A DNA stretch of 64,000 bases from Malaya genurostris (GCF_030247185.1 NC_080572.1:184044866-184108865), one strand, 5' to 3'; positions 10,710 through 23,330 are shown, numbered from the stretch's first letter. A program made the numbers and translations. The notes: generated from the sequence alone by a model not told the origin.

Positions 10710-12320
10710 CACTGCTGGTCATTAAAATAGGTGTGACATGAAATAATTGGAAAAAATTAATTTTATTCGTCGTATGAGTATTTTGTCTAACTTTTACTAT
10801 TGTAATCAATTGTTTATGGGAAAACGAACAATTCAGTTAATTGATTATACGTATCACACTACTGTGACTTTCTCATTGTTATATAATTTCAAATGTTCTT
10901 GGACAGTGAAATAGGTGTATAACAAAAGAAAACTTCTTCTCTTTGAATTACAAAAAAAAACATTTGATTCATTAAAAGATAATTAGTATCCAGTGTATCC
11001 TCCTTTATTCAGCAATATTTTGTTCACTCTTCTTGGCATTGATTCGACCAGACGTTGACATGTCTCCGTAGGAATAGCGTACCATTCCTTTTGAACAAAA
11101 TCCCATAAATGGTTCTTATTTGAGAAAGTATGACCAGATAATTTCTTTTTAAGTATGTTCCATAGATTTTCTATTGGGTTAATGTCGGGAGATTGGCTGG
11201 GCCATACAATAACAGATACATTGTTATCACGAAACCATTGCTTAACTAACTTTGATGTGTGTTTCGGATCGTTATCCTGCTGAAAATGCCATATAATAGG
11301 CAGTCGTCCTTAGCATAGGGTAACATGACATCCTCGAGAATGGATTTATATTCGAATCTGGTCATTGTGGTGTTGATGCGGAAAATCGGACCCACACCGT
11401 ACCAAGAAAAACAACCCCAAACCATTATGCTACCGCCTCCATGCTTAACAGTTTTTTGTGTGTATCTTGGATCAAATTCTTTACCTGGTGGTCGTCTAAC
11501 ATTTCGTTGTGCATCAGAAGAGAACAAATTTATCTTTGTTTCATCGCTCCAAAGAATATTTCGCCACTTTTTCCTTCCGCTCGAACCGTCCCACGATCGA
11601 TGTTCGATAGCAAATTGCATTCTCGATCGAAGGTTTTTGTTTCGCAAAAGAGGAACCTTTCTAGCAATTCTGCCAGGAAGGTTTACATCTTGCAGTCTAC
11701 GACGAACTGTTCTCGAACTTACAACGTTTCCAATCTCTGCTGCAATAGTCCTAGATGATGCGAAAGGATCTGATTTTGCTAGCAAAGTTATACGATGATC
11801 GGTTGTTGCCGAAGTTTTTCTAGGTTTCCCGCGTGTTTCCGTTTCTTTTAAAGGTTTCAAAGCATTTGTGACGAAGTTTTCGGAACGTTCCAGTGTTTTT
11901 GCAATTTCTTTGTAAGTTTTACCTTCTGCTCGTAATTTCTTCACCAAAAATCTTTCCAACTCAGTACAATGAGACGCACGACCCATTCTATTAAGAGACG
12001 TTATTTTTTTAGCATTCAGTAGCATTTCACATCATTAAAGAATACAAACCTATTTAATTAGATCATTTACTGAAATAGGAAAGAGTAATTACCAAACAAT
12101 ACTATCCGCACACCTATTATATTGTCCACAATAAGAATTGATTCCAGTGTACAAATAACGTCCACACTTTGAATGCAAATCAAATCAGTGTTACAAAGGC
12201 ACGAATGATTTGACAGCTTTTGTGCAGACAAGGTTTGAAATAATTCGGTGGTTGATTGTGTGCGTGATGAACGGAAATACTCAATATTATACCATACACC
12301 TATTTTATCGACCAGCAGTG
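10710..12320 (-). mobile_element. Tc1-type DNA transposon, near-intact
   Basis: TA target duplications flank the element (10708-10709 and 12321-12322). The inverted ends begin CACTGCTGGTCATTAAAATA on the left and mirror this on the right with one or two differences (CACTGCTGGTCGATAAAATA). The transposase lies on the minus strand and fills most of the element; short AT-rich sequence separates it from the ends. Total length 1611 bp fits a canonical Tc1 element. Its preservation suggests recent arrival compared with the mariner remnants nearby. Confidence 0.9.
10983..12025 (-). pseudogene. Tc1 transposase (DD34E), one frameshift
   Basis: The transposase would cut and paste its own element at TA sites. 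The N-terminal part (12025-11300) has the paired helix-turn-helix region (ELERFLVKKLRAEGKTYKEI), a GRPR-like hook (TRGKPRKTSATTD) and the first catalytic Asp in WSDETKINLF. A one-base loss near 11300 shifts the frame; beyond it the other frame carries the second catalytic Asp in QQDNDPKHT and the Glu in SPDINPIENLW, with 34 residues between them. The C-terminus ends at a TAA at 10983. The start could be either of two in-frame Met codons (12025 or the MGRASH Met near 11986). All catalytic residues are present, so the frameshift is the only obvious defect. Confidence 0.88.
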
Positions 12321-12406
12321 TATATCGGTTTAATTTTAATGTTTAAATTATTCAACATTGGCACCAAGGAATTGGCAAGATTTGCAAATATGAATTACTG
12401 ACGGTT

Positions 12407-12577
12407 ACTATCTTCACGTTTCAGACTCGTCAGTGCAGAGCAGTTCAAATTGAACTGCTTACTGTGAACTTAAACAGTTCAATTTGAACCGCTAAGCAGA
12501 CATAAAGTTATTGCTATTAGCAACACACTTGTCCAGTATTCTGCACTGACGAGTCTGAGACGAAACGTAAAGATAGT
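12407..12577. repeat. Palindromic MITE (171 bp)
   Basis: The ends ACTATCTT and AGATAGT open inverted repeats containing CAGACTCGTCAGTGCAGA. The interior has a second inverted pair, AGTTCAAATTGAACTG and CAGTTCAATTTGAACCG. It has no coding capacity. The interior motifs and a CCGCTAAGCAGA block recur in the palindrome at 36847-37074, so the two are related families. Confidence 0.7.
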
Positions 12578-13267
12578 GAAATTGGTTATGTGCCCTAGCA
12601 CAAAATATGGTTAACCCCTAAATGACTGACGGTTAGCTTTTTTTTGGATGATGTGAGATTATTTGCGAAAACTAATGGGTTGTATGAAACTGTCAGCTAT
12701 TTTTGTTGCAGTCCTGTACCAAATATTTAGAAAAGCTATCCCGCACCTAGGAAGAATACACAGTTTTGGCCACATATGTTTAGGTCATACGATGGATGGT
12801 AACACATTCAATTTTTAACTTTGATGCATTATCCAACTAAAAAGCAGACTGGAAAAATGACTGATTAAATTAAAATATCAAAATACGAAACCAAACCACA
12901 GAGAACAGACAGGTCATACAAGCTAGTACAAACTTTTTCGAAAAAGCTGTATAAAGCATACAAGTAAAAATCCGTTAAAAATCACCATTGTGTACGACTT
13001 TGCACGCATGAATTGCCATTGTATGAAAGTTCGAACGCAAGAGCCCACTGGGTTGCTCGAAGCGCCTCTACAGAAGAATTGCTGCATGGAGATTGCTTTT
13101 TAAAAACAACCGTTAAATTTCGCAACCTTCTCCGACCCGGGAGAATTGTTCTGCCAGTTGAACTACTCTGGATCTAATGAAACACAACTTAAAAAACTTC
13201 CCGGTGAAAAAGAACTTTGCATATGATTTGACAGCGAAATATTAGTATCAAGCCGGTTAACTAATGC
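12578..13267. other. Gene-free stretch
   Basis: I recognise no gene or repeat here. The sequence is AT-rich with no long open frame on either strand. Confidence 0.4.
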
Positions 13268-13475
13268 CCGGGTTGGTGGTTCAATGCATAGGGCGCTGGT
13301 CTTACAAACCAGTTGTCGTATGTTCGAGCCCCGACCTGGAAGGATTCGTAGTGTCAGTAGAATCGTAGCACCAGCCATGCAATGGTTCTGTACACTCTGA
13401 ATCGGCTGCGAAATCTGTTGAAACAGAAGGCCAAATTCCGCTACAGGAATGTAATACCAAGGCTAACGGTTAACT
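13268..13475 (+). repeat. tRNA-derived SINE
   Basis: The 5' end is tRNA-like: GGTTGGTGGTTCAATGCATA supplies an A-box-like block, and GTTCGAGCCCC at 13323-13333 is a good B box at tRNA-like spacing. A tRNA-unrelated body follows (about 13340-13475) with no poly-A tail that I can define. RNA polymerase III transcription from the internal boxes is expected for the family. A second copy is at 7600-7730 in the opposite orientation. Confidence 0.7.
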
Positions 13476-13789
13476 AATGATGTACACAAGCACTTATCAT
13501 TCATACCAATCGAATCTCTTTTTGATTCTCCGGCTGGCCAATGATATGTTAGATTTTTATGGGTCGCTGTTGTCGTATGTTTTTTTTAGTCTCTTTTACC
13601 GTTTCTCTCTGGTTTACACTTGAAACTAAAGTTAACTCCAAAAGAGCTAAATGTGAATTAATCAATCCAAAATATAAAAAATTCTAAACTTGTTCCTAAA
13701 TTCAAAATGAGCTTTCGACTAGAAAAGTTTGGGTTTAAACCAACAAAAATCGTAACCTACGAAGCATGTTCAACAGGAGTTCGATTGGA

Positions 13790-14100
13790 TTCATCATCCC
13801 TTTTTACCTTTCTGATATAGAAAGGGTATGCAATAAATCACATATAGCATTTGATTCAGCTCGATGAACTGAGCAAATGTCTGTGTGTATGTATTTATGT
13901 ATGTGACAAATTATGTCACTCAATTTTCTCAGAGATGGCTGAACCGATTTTAAGGGAAAATTGAAATGAAAGCTCTTACTCTTAGAACGCTATTGAATTT
14001 TATTTGGATACGACTTCGGAATAACAGGGTGCTACATAAAGATTTAATTTCAAAGGCGTGTTTCTATTTTATTATTTATGAGAATTTGAGTAATATGAGA
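13790..14100. repeat. Common mosquito dispersed repeat (partial)
   Basis: This stretch has the blocks TTACCTTTCTGATATAGAAA, CAGCTCGATGAACTGAGCAA, a TGTGTGTATG run and TTTCTCAGAGATGGCTGAAC. The same ordered blocks occur at 3118-3300, 22500-23330 (reverse), 30500-30800 and 53680-54260. It has no coding function that I can see. Confidence 0.7.
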
Positions 14101-14345
14101 TGACATCATCATACCACTAGGTGAATTAAAACAGTTTTTTATTCAAACAAACTAATGAATCCACACTTCCCGCAAATGCTCTTTACTTGTCGAGAATTTC
14201 GACACGTTCGCTTCACTAAGTGTTTATGGCACTGAAAAGCAATTGACAAAACAGCAAGAAATTTTTTGGTGTATGACCGTTACAGCGAATCCCCTGTTTT
14301 AATCGACCTAGTGGTGTGATGATGCCTTTCTCATATTACACATAT
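14090..14345. repeat. MITE with CACCTAGTGGTGTGATGATG ends
   Basis: Inverted ends of about 40 bp are present: TAATATGAGATGACATCATC and CATACCACTAGGTGAATTAA on the left, mirrored by TTTTAATCGACCTAGTGGTG and TGATGCCTTTCTCATATTAC on the right. A related lone end occurs at 19650-19690. It has no coding capacity. Confidence 0.65.
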
Positions 14346-15682
14346 TTTTTTTGAAATATTACTAAGGGATTCTTCAACAAACTTTTCATTGAATCTAGAG
14401 TAGAAACAGTAGAGTTCATTTGGGCATAAAATAACATAATCTTTTCAAATCGCAAACAGATTTAAAAAACTTTCTGTTTTCCGCATCATCGCTTCTAAAC
14501 GATGGTTTGACATTTTGAACCCTCATCACCGAAAGTTGGATACGGATAACATTCACAAGTTCTGTATATGGCCATGATACCTTTTATTTGAATCAAAGTT
14601 TATGAAAATTGGATAGCCATCTCTGGAAATCGGAGTGAGCTCCGTTTTGGAATATTGGACTACTGTTTTCGGTACTGGAAACTGATATAACCGAAGTGAG
14701 ATTATTGAAACATTTGCCAACAACATCTACAGAGAGAAGTTAGCACACAAATTTCTGTTAGTAACAGGTGTTACATCACATTCGTGACATGCCGGGAATT
14801 TCTATTCAAGAAATATTTCACTTAGAATAATTGCTGATGGGTGGGGATTCTTATTTTTGAGTTCGTTTACATCTTGGAATTTTTTAAAGCCTGGAATTTT
14901 TAAGCCTCAAGACACACTTTGGATTCATCTAGATTTCATTTTATAGAGTGCTATGGTCGTTCCTTGTTTTCATTAGCAGTTGTCTCTTCGTTAACACTCC
15001 CATTTCAGATTGTTTCACATACCTTTGCTAAGTGCCCACCGTTGAGAAAACAATGGAAGTTTCTTATATAGAAAAAATTCTTACCGTTGGCCGGTACTGT
15101 ATCTTCATGGTAGCCTGATAACGACGCACATATTTATTGTGAGTCACTCTGGATCGTTAACAATTTATCGCGACAAAAGTTAAGACTAGATGATTGTACG
15201 CTTTATCAGTGGGTGCAATAAGATTACGCAGCTGTATTTCGGGTTCAATAATAGGAGCGATAAACTAATTGCTCTGCAAAAAAAAAACAACGAACACGAC
15301 CGTGAGAGTAATTTGATTATCATATGGTAATCAGTTTTTACCGATTCATATATGCCCCACACAACATGTCAGATCTACACCATCACGAAAGCCCCGAACT
15401 CTGTTAGACGTCGATCGGACTGTTTGATGATAATTGTATAAGAACGATGGAACGCTCGTGATTGGTCTATTATACAAATGACAAATTGTAAGATTGGTCA
15501 TTGAAATTCCGCTAAGGGAAACTATTGAAAAATTATGTTTAGTATTTTATGGTATTTTTGGTATATTTAAACCCTGATCAAATGACATTCTTCCTGTTGA
15601 GACACCCATTATACAAATCATTCAATTGATCAATTTGCATTAGCAATCCTTCGCAACAAATATAAATCTTGTTTTTAAAAAA
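14346..15682. other. Gene-free AT-rich stretch
   Basis: Weak remnants of dispersed repeats (CGAAAGTTGGATACG-like and GGAACCGAAGT-like blocks near 14520-14700) are visible. I see no gene. Confidence 0.35.
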
Positions 15683-18260
15683 GGCGGGTGGGTAATGTCA
15701 GAGACATAACTGGATGTCGAGAATACGAAAACAACTGACATGTTCCTTAATACTTCCGAATATCAATTAGTTGATCAATTGTATGAATTATGCAAGCATT
15801 CCCCTTTGCACATTTTTCGCAAAAACAAAGAAGGCTTCACTTTTTGTTGAGAGGCTTGTTTCTACCTGATTTCGTTTGTAATCGCTGTAATCGACGTAAT
15901 CGCTCTTGTCGAAAGCGAAACTAATTGTGCAGACGACACAAAACACATCTGCTCGCAGTGGCGATACAATCCAAACTAATTCAAGTTTTGTTGAGAGGCT
16001 TGTTTCTACCTGTTTTCGTTTGTAGCCTTTTCACTAATGGGCGGTCCTAACGGCTATAAAAATAGCCGCATACAGAATTTTAATGTCGATTATATCATTT
16101 CGGATTTGCATAATTTATTGAAAGAAACTATCAATATGCTGTAGGGATTCGTTTCCAGCATTCAGAAGAGTCAAATTGCGTAATTCTCTACGACATCAAA
16201 CTCTGGAACATTTTTCGCAAAAACAAAGAAGGCTTCACTTGATCTCGTTTACTGTGAGTTTCACACAGCGAAATGTACACAAATCTAACCAAACTGTTCT
16301 AGATTTGCAGTAAACTGAGGATATTTTCCTTCGATTTGCGAACAACAAATCCTAATAGTTGTTTAGAAAACTTTTAGAGTCATTAGAACGGCTGATTTTG
16401 TGCAATGCTCTCCACCGTAGCCGCATACAGAATTTTAATGTCGATTATATCATTTCGGATTTGCATAATTTATTGAAAGAAACTATCAATATGCTGTAGG
16501 GATTCGTTTCCAGCATTCAGAAGAGTCAAATTGCGTAATTCTCTACGACATTAAACTCTGGAACATTTTTCGCGAAAAAGGCTTCACTTGATCTCGATTA
16601 CTGTGAATTTCACACAGCGAAAAGTGCACAAATCTAGGCAAACAGTTCGTGATTTGCAGTAAACTGAGGATATTTTCTTTCGATTTGCGAACAACACATC
16701 CTAATAGTTCTTCAGAAAACTTTTAGAGCCATTAGAACGGCTGATTTTTTATAATGCTTTCCAACGTTGCTTTTTCATCCATCGAAATGACTGGCAGCTG
16801 TGACGTAATCGCTCTTGTCGGAAGCGAAACTAGCTTTGAAAACGGCACAAAATACATCTGCTCGCATTGGCGATAGAATCCAAACTGATTAGATTTTTGT
16901 TAGGAGCTTTCTTTTTACGTGATTTCGTTTGTAGCTTTTTCACTAATTGGCGGTCCTAACGGCTATAAAAATAGTCGCATACCGAATTTTAATGTCGATT
17001 ATTTTATTTTGCATTTGCATAATTTATTGAAAGAAACTATCAATATGCTGTAGGAATTCGTTTCTAGCATTCAGAAGGGTCAAATTGTGCAGTTTTCTAC
17101 GAACTCTGGAACATTTTTCGCAAAAACACAGAAGGTTCACTTGATCTCGATTACTGTGAATTTTACACAGCGAAAAGTGCAAAAATCTAACCAAACTGTT
17201 CTAGATTTGCACTAAACTGAGGATATTTCCTTTCGATTAGCGAACAACAAATTCTAATAGTTCTTCAGAAAACTTTTAGAGCCATTAGAACGGCTGATTT
17301 TTTATAATACTCTCCAACGTTGCTTTTTCATCCATCGAAAAGACTGGCAGCTAGGGATGTCGTAATATCGATTGATTAATCGAGTAATCGATTAATAACC
17401 CAGATAATCGAGTAATACTTAATCGAATAGCTTAAAACTAATATTCGATTATTGAGCTAATCGAGTAATTTAAAAAATCCCATAGCAATAATCGATTGAA
17501 TAATCGAGTAATCGATTAATAACCCAGATAATCGAATAAATTTCAATCGATTAGTTTCAAAATTATACTCGATTATTAAATAATCGAGTAATTCGAAATT
17601 TCCGACATCTCTACTGGCAGCTGTGACGTAATCGCTCTTGTCGGAAGCGAAACTAGCTGTGCAAGCGACACAAAACACATCTGCTCGCAGTGGCGATAGA
17701 ATCCAAACTGATTCGATTTTTGTTAAAAGATTTCCTTTTATGTGATTTCGTTTGTAGCTTTTTCACTAATGGGCGGTCCTAATGGCTATAAAAATAACCG
17801 CATATAGAATTTTAATGTCGATTATTTCATTTCGGATTTGCATAATTTATTGAAAGAAACTATCAATATGCTGTAGGGATTCGTTTCTAGCATTCAGAAG
17901 GACCAAATTGAGGAACTCACTACGATATTCACCACTTTTCGGAACATTTTTCTTGAACGATTTGTTGTACATCAGCAGCTATTTTCTTCTCTTCCTCAGA
18001 ACGCGTTCTGATTGGCTGGTGTTGACATGGGTCAAATGAGATAGATTTTTCAATAGTGTACTATTGAAATACTTCAATGCTTTTGCTATACACGTTTAAG
18101 TTGAAAAATTTCGATTCTATTGGTAGTTAGATTATATAAATCCTTCCACAGATCACTGAGCTATGAGCTTTCAAAATACGAGAAAGGCAAACGCGCCATA
18201 TGAATTATCCTCTTTGATACTCCTTTATACCAAACATTTCAGAAAAGTTTAATTTTGAAC
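15683..18260. repeat. Dispersed repeat, copy B, with four internal tandem units
   Basis: Ends match copy A (8878-9565). Between them a unit starting around GCCGCATACAGAATTTTAAT is present four times (from 16065, 16421, 16976 and 17801). Each unit has TTGCATAATTTATTGAAAGA, ATATGCTGTAGGGATTCGTT and, in three of the four, an upstream block CGGTCCTAACGGCTATAAAA. That block contains a short palindrome, CGGCTATAAAAATAGCCG, centred on a TATA-like core. A TGACGTAATCGCTCTTGTCG block with AAGCGAAAC also repeats (15890, 16802, 17626). No open frame is conserved. The right end has ACGCGTTCTGATTGGCTGGT, an inverted CCAAT box as in copy A. It looks like multiplied promoter-type DNA, not coding sequence. 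Confidence 0.6.
17353..17612. mobile_element. ATCGAT-rich MITE inserted in tandem array
   Basis: A 260-bp block with ends AGGGATGTCG and CGACATCTCT is flanked by a perfect 10-bp direct repeat ACTGGCAGCT (17343-17352 and 17613-17622). The uninterrupted form of that site occurs in a sister tandem unit at 16791, so this is a clean insertion. Inside are two tandem units of roughly 115 bp made of AATCGAGTAATCGATTAATA-type sequence, themselves full of short palindromes. A 10-bp target duplication is longer than hAT (8 bp) and fits Mutator-like elements better, but the family is uncertain. Confidence 0.75.
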
Positions 18261-19690
18261 TATTTGAGATTATGTCACACAACTGAAAATTTTATCATAA
18301 AATTGTGATCATATTTCCGATGGCATGTAGCAAAATTATGTTGATTCGTTAGATACAACAAGAGATATTCACGATCAAAAACTTATCACTCTCTCAGAGG
18401 GTAAATTTTGAAAAGGCACCCCATAGTAGAGTAAGTCGTATTCACGACAAAATAAAATCAATTACCGAGATAAACCCCATAATCCTTAAATTAATAATTC
18501 ATTGACTAATACCCTCACGACATCCAGTGAAAAGTTAATCGATCATTGACGTTTATATCGAATAGATTACCATTGATGGATTATCGTAGCCGGTATACAT
18601 TGCGGTATTATTTTGCGGTACGAAAAATGAAATATAAAATGTTTAGTAATTGGGTCGTCATCTTCAGATAAAGTTAGCATAACTTTGGAATAAAACTGAA
18701 AGTTTAATGCTACAAACGAGTAAGACGATATTAAATAATTACAGGTTTTCTACTGTGAAAACCTGTAGTTGAGCCTATGTCTGCGAAAGCGGTTATCGAT
18801 TGGATTCCGATATTATATTTATCCCTAAATATTGAGTGTTTCATTGAATTTTTACTATTAATATTATCGGATTTTGACTGCCCACCGCGTAAATTCGCAT
18901 AAATGTGTACTAAAGCTGACAAGTTTTGAGCTGGTAACTCTTACTTAGCGAGAAATCAAATTACGTTTCCTACTGGAAACGACACCGGGTTTCGTGAAGC
19001 CATACAAAGTTCCTGAATTTCATTCGAATCCAACTTCCGGTTCCGGAATTGTAGAGTGAAATGTGCAAAAAACAAACACAGGGAAATGTACTAACAGTAA
19101 TTTTTTTTATTGTGAAAGACCAAATTATTTGAAACTGTTTAGGAGATGTGCACTGCTTTTGCTGATTCGGATGATTCGATCATAATTGTTAATGAATTTT
19201 GTGTAGTTTGTGGAACTTATGACGAATTTCGCGCAAAATCGAATTCGCCTTTGGTAACACTCTCTCAGATTTGAATGACGCTTTCAGAATATGCAAAACT
19301 TTGTCACAAAAACCCACTTCGCATACTTTATTTCTCCAGAATTGATCTAAACTTCCTCTTGGAAAGTGCCCTACTTTTTTAACAACTTGTTATCAAATAA
19401 TTATTGTTAAAAGTCTTACAGAAAAGTGTTGTACTAGATATTTTCACAAAATCAGTCAAATTTTCGAGCAAAAATACTGAAAAAAATTCTTATCGAGTCC
19501 AACACGGATAAAAATTTACTTTAAAAATTTGAAATTGAATTAACAAATTATCCTAATTTTGATTTTAATAAAATTTTGTCCCCAGAGAGGTGATCCATAC
19601 CAACCGTAAATACGTTTCAAGATGGGTAGCAAGGAAGGAGAAACCAGTTTTAATCCACCTAGTGGTGTAATGATGCCTTTCTCATGTATA
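18261..19690. other. AT-rich intergenic or intronic sequence
   Basis: No gene is seen. A dispersed repeat at 19200-19640 (GACGAATTTCGCGC, CTCTCAGATTTGAATGA, ACTGAAAAA blocks) has a second copy at 23700-24110. A short piece of the common mosquito repeat lies at 18990-19070 and a MITE end at 19650-19690. Confidence 0.5.
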
Positions 19691-22358
19691 ATATTTATTT
19701 ATTTATTTATTTCTTTATTGTCTTCGACTAGAGGTGACCTATCGCACAGACTTTTACTTTATTGCTACACACTTATGTTAACTTAAAAATATTATTTTCG
19801 ATTTGAATGTGTCTTTGCTCATATTAAAATCAAATAAATGATACACGGTATTGAAACGATGACAACAGACATCCATTGGGTTGTTTTGGCCATACTGTGT
19901 GCGATGAAGTGAGCGACGAAGAAAATCAGTTCTTCGCAATGATCTTCCCGGAACGTTAAAATTAATTCTTTCCAGTAGTATGGGGCAATCAATGTTGTCA
20001 TTCAGTAGGTCGAACACGAAGAGTTGTTGAAGGAGTATTCGTCTGTTTTGTAAAGTAGGTAGGTTGATGAGAGCACAGAAATTCTCGTAACGAGGTAGTT
20101 GAGGACGATTTATCCAAGGTAGTCTTCGGAGTGCGAATCGGACGAAGCACTTCTGCACCCTTTCGATCCGATCGATGTGAACACCGTGATACGGAGCCCA
20201 AATTGTAACTCCATACTCCAGAATACTGCGTACTAGTGCGATGTAAACTGTCTTGAGGCAGTACACGTCGTTGAAGTTTTGAGTGTTTCGTTTGATTAGT
20301 CCCAAAACTGCATAGGCCTTCGCAGTAACGAATGAAAACTGTTCGATGAAACGAAGCTTGCAATCGAGAATAATGCTCAAGTCTTTAATTGACGATCTGA
20401 AGCCGTCGTTCAACTGAAGCCATCATCATGGAGTATTCGAAAATAATTGGAGACTGTGCCCGTGAGAAAGTGATCACATTACATTTCTTAACGTTTACTG
20501 TCATGCCGTTTCTGTCACACCAATCAAGGATTCGGTCAATATCCATTTGTAGAGCACAGCAATCCACAAGGCTTGTAATGATGCGATAAATTTTGAGGTC
20601 GTCAGCATACGTTACTTTAAATGACGACAATTCACTGTAAAGATCGTTCACGAATAACACGAAAAGAAGTGGTCCGAGATGGCTCCCTTGCGGTACACCC
20701 GAAGTAACGTGAAATGAATCCGAGAGTGCAGATCCGATTCGTACGGAAGCATTACGATCCGTGAGATATGATAGAATCCAATTGGTTAACCAAACTGGGA
20801 ATCCACTACGCCTCAATTTTTCCACAGCGAACTGATGAGGAACACGGTCGAATGCTTTTGAAAAATCAAAATACACCGCATCGATTTGTTGTCGTTTTTC
20901 AAGTTTGTCTATCAATAAAGAAACGTAGCTCATTAAATTGGTGGTAGTAGACCGCTTTTTGACAAACCCATGCTGATCAGTGGAGATAATGTGCTTTACT
21001 GATGGGTAAAGAACATCCAACACCATGCGTTCGAATACTTTTGGTAAACAGCTTAGGATAGAAATTCCTCTATAATTAGTGACATCGTGCACGTTTCCAG
21101 TTTTGTGAACAGGAACAATTACAGCTTCTTTCCACTTCGCTGGAAAATAGTGCTCGGCAAGCGAGCGGTTGAAAAGCAGAGATGCAGGTAAAGCCAAAGC
21201 AGAAGAACATTCCTTCACGAGCGTCGGAGGTAACCCGTCAGATCCTGGCCCTTTCGATCCATCGACTTGTCGTAGATTGTTGTACACCTCGCGTTCAGTA
21301 AAAGCAGTAGCAGGTATACTCAAAGAATACGTCGGCAAACTACTCAGGTACGATTCTGACAAAGGCGGTGAGTTATTACTTAGCACGCTTTGAAAGAATG
21401 ACGAGAATAGGTTGGCTGAATCCGAAACTGTCGACGAAGATTGGTGACGATAGTAAACACTGACAGGAATTCCACGGGAAGAAGCTTTATTCCGCAGATG
21501 AGACCAAAATTGTTTCGGGTCAGCCTTCAAATTGATCTCCATCCGTGAAACGTACAGCCGAAAACACGATGCGTTCAATAATTCAAATTGGTGTTCCAAA
21601 TCACGAACGAGCAATTTATCATCTAGATTTTTTGTCCGGAAAAATCGTTTGCGAGCTTTCCTTAGACGATTCCTGAGGTTACGCAGCTCTCCATTTCACC
21701 AAGGTTGTTTGTTATTAGATTGATATCTGCGTTTTCTTCTAGGCACGAGATATCGAAAAATTGCATCTAATTCATAATAGAATTTCTCTATTGCTTCATC
21801 CAAAGTGCCATGCGCCAGTATCTCCACCCAGTTAATTCGTATAATTTCAGCACTTAACTCACGAAAATTGCACCGATTGAAATCGTAGAAAATTTCTGCA
21901 TCGTCAATCATGTGCACGCATTGAGGAACTTCAATTTTTAAAATGAAAGGAAAATGGTGGTGATCTAGTTTCATTAGTGGCGATGGTGGTGCTAGAATTT
22001 CGCAATCATTGGCGCAACTAACAAATGCTAAGTCTAGCAGTTTTCCACGCAGGTTCGTTAAAAAGTTAATTTGTTGTAAACCGGAGGCAATCATAGTTTC
22101 CACTAATAAATGTTCATGCTCTGAAGACGCGTTGTTCGGCAGTAGACACCCAACTTCCTCATCCAAGCTCCAGCGTAACAACGATAAATTATAGTCGCCT
22201 AAGACTACAACCCTATCACGGTCTCCAAATTTGTTGTAAAGCTCATTCACACAAAAGGCATGTTGCTCATATAGAGAAAGATCAGTATTCGGCGGTAATA
22301 TTGTAATATTGTGGTATTCTATTCGAAAATTTTTTCTTCGATTTTTGAAAGAATCCAA
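19690..22358 (-). pseudogene. 5'-truncated non-LTR retrotransposon, ORF2 (endonuclease-RT)
   Basis: The minus strand encodes the end of an apurinic-type endonuclease (VVVLGDYNLSLLRWS, then LLDLAFVS) and a complete reverse transcriptase with FDFSKAFDRVPH, SGVPQGSHLGPLLFVLFVND and the YADD catalytic box (TYADDLKIY). No RNase H follows; the C-terminal domain ends at 19778. The 3' end runs into a TTTA-type simple repeat (19690-19720), fitting a Jockey/CR1-group element. It is dead: a TGA replaces a Trp codon at 21696-21698 in an otherwise continuous frame, and a frameshift near 20400 separates the last 210 residues. The 5' end, including ORF1, is absent. A second copy lies at 59972-61500. Confidence 0.88.
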
Positions 22359-22489
22359 GAGATTGTTTGTGCATTAACTAGTATAACATACAGAATAAAA
22401 CAGTGCTTTGATTGCGTAGGTCATCCTTAAGAACACGAAGTGGGTTCACTATTATATGCACTTCCGGCACGGTACCGATTAACATGACA

Positions 22490-23330
22490 TACAAACTCTA
22501 CTAGTACGCACTCTAAATTACAATTTAAATGTTTGTCGCATCCGAGAATATGCAGTAATTTTTGGTAGGACCATAAGACCTTTCAATTGACCCTAAGATT
22601 GGGAATAACGGTGTAGAGTCCAGTTTATAACTTTTTTTACGGTTTTTGTTCCGCCAGTTTAAGTGACGGTGTACAATATTGAACACACTTTACCCTATAA
22701 CTCCGGAACCGGAAGTCTGATTCGAATAAAATTCAGGAATTCCGTATGGGACCGGGAGACCCTTCTTTGAATATAAGTTTGTGGAAATCGGTCAAACCAT
22801 CGCTGAGAAAAGTAAGTGAGATCCATTTTGGTATATATGACCACTATTTCCGGTACTTCCGGAACCGGATACCGGGAACCAGGATAGCCGGAATCGGTTT
22901 GTTCAGTTGCCTACTGATAATGACTATCGATTTGTGTAGTTTTGAGAGCAGTTTAGAATTTTTTTACGTTTTTTGTTTCGCCGGTTGAAGTGACGGTGTA
23001 CAATATTGAACACACTTTATCCTATAACTCCGGAACCGGAAGTCGGATCCGGATGAAAATCAAGAATTCCGTATGGGACCACGAAACCTTTCATTTGAAT
23101 TTAAGTTTGTCAAAATCGGTTCAACCATCTCCGAGAAAACCTAGTGAGATTATTTGACACATACAGACACAACCACAAACACACACACACACAGAGAGAG
23201 AGATAGAGATTGCTCAGCTCGATGAGCTGAGTCGAATGGTATATGACACTTGGCCCTCCGGGCCAATTTTCACTAGTCGGATTTTCAAGTGATTGCTTAA
23301 CCTTTCTATATGAGAAAGGTAAAAAGGCTT
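22490..23330 (-). repeat. Common mosquito dispersed repeat with duplicated segment and CA/GA tract
   Basis: Reading the minus strand gives the family in order: TACCTTTCTCATATAGAAAG, a GGCCCGGAGGGCC block, CATATACCATTCGACTCAGC, a TCTCTC/TGTGTG microsatellite (23165-23215 on +), then CTCGGAGATGGTTGAACCGA. The AACTCCGGAACCGGAAGTC segment occurs twice (22695 and 23025), giving an internal tandem duplication of about 330 bp. The open frame at 22746-22988 lies inside this repeat and is not a gene. Confidence 0.75.

Noticed and set aside
22746..22988. 80-codon open frame with hydrophobic stretch
   Set aside because: Inside the common dispersed repeat; considered as gene 1 exon 1 but has no suitable donor and is repeated elsewhere.
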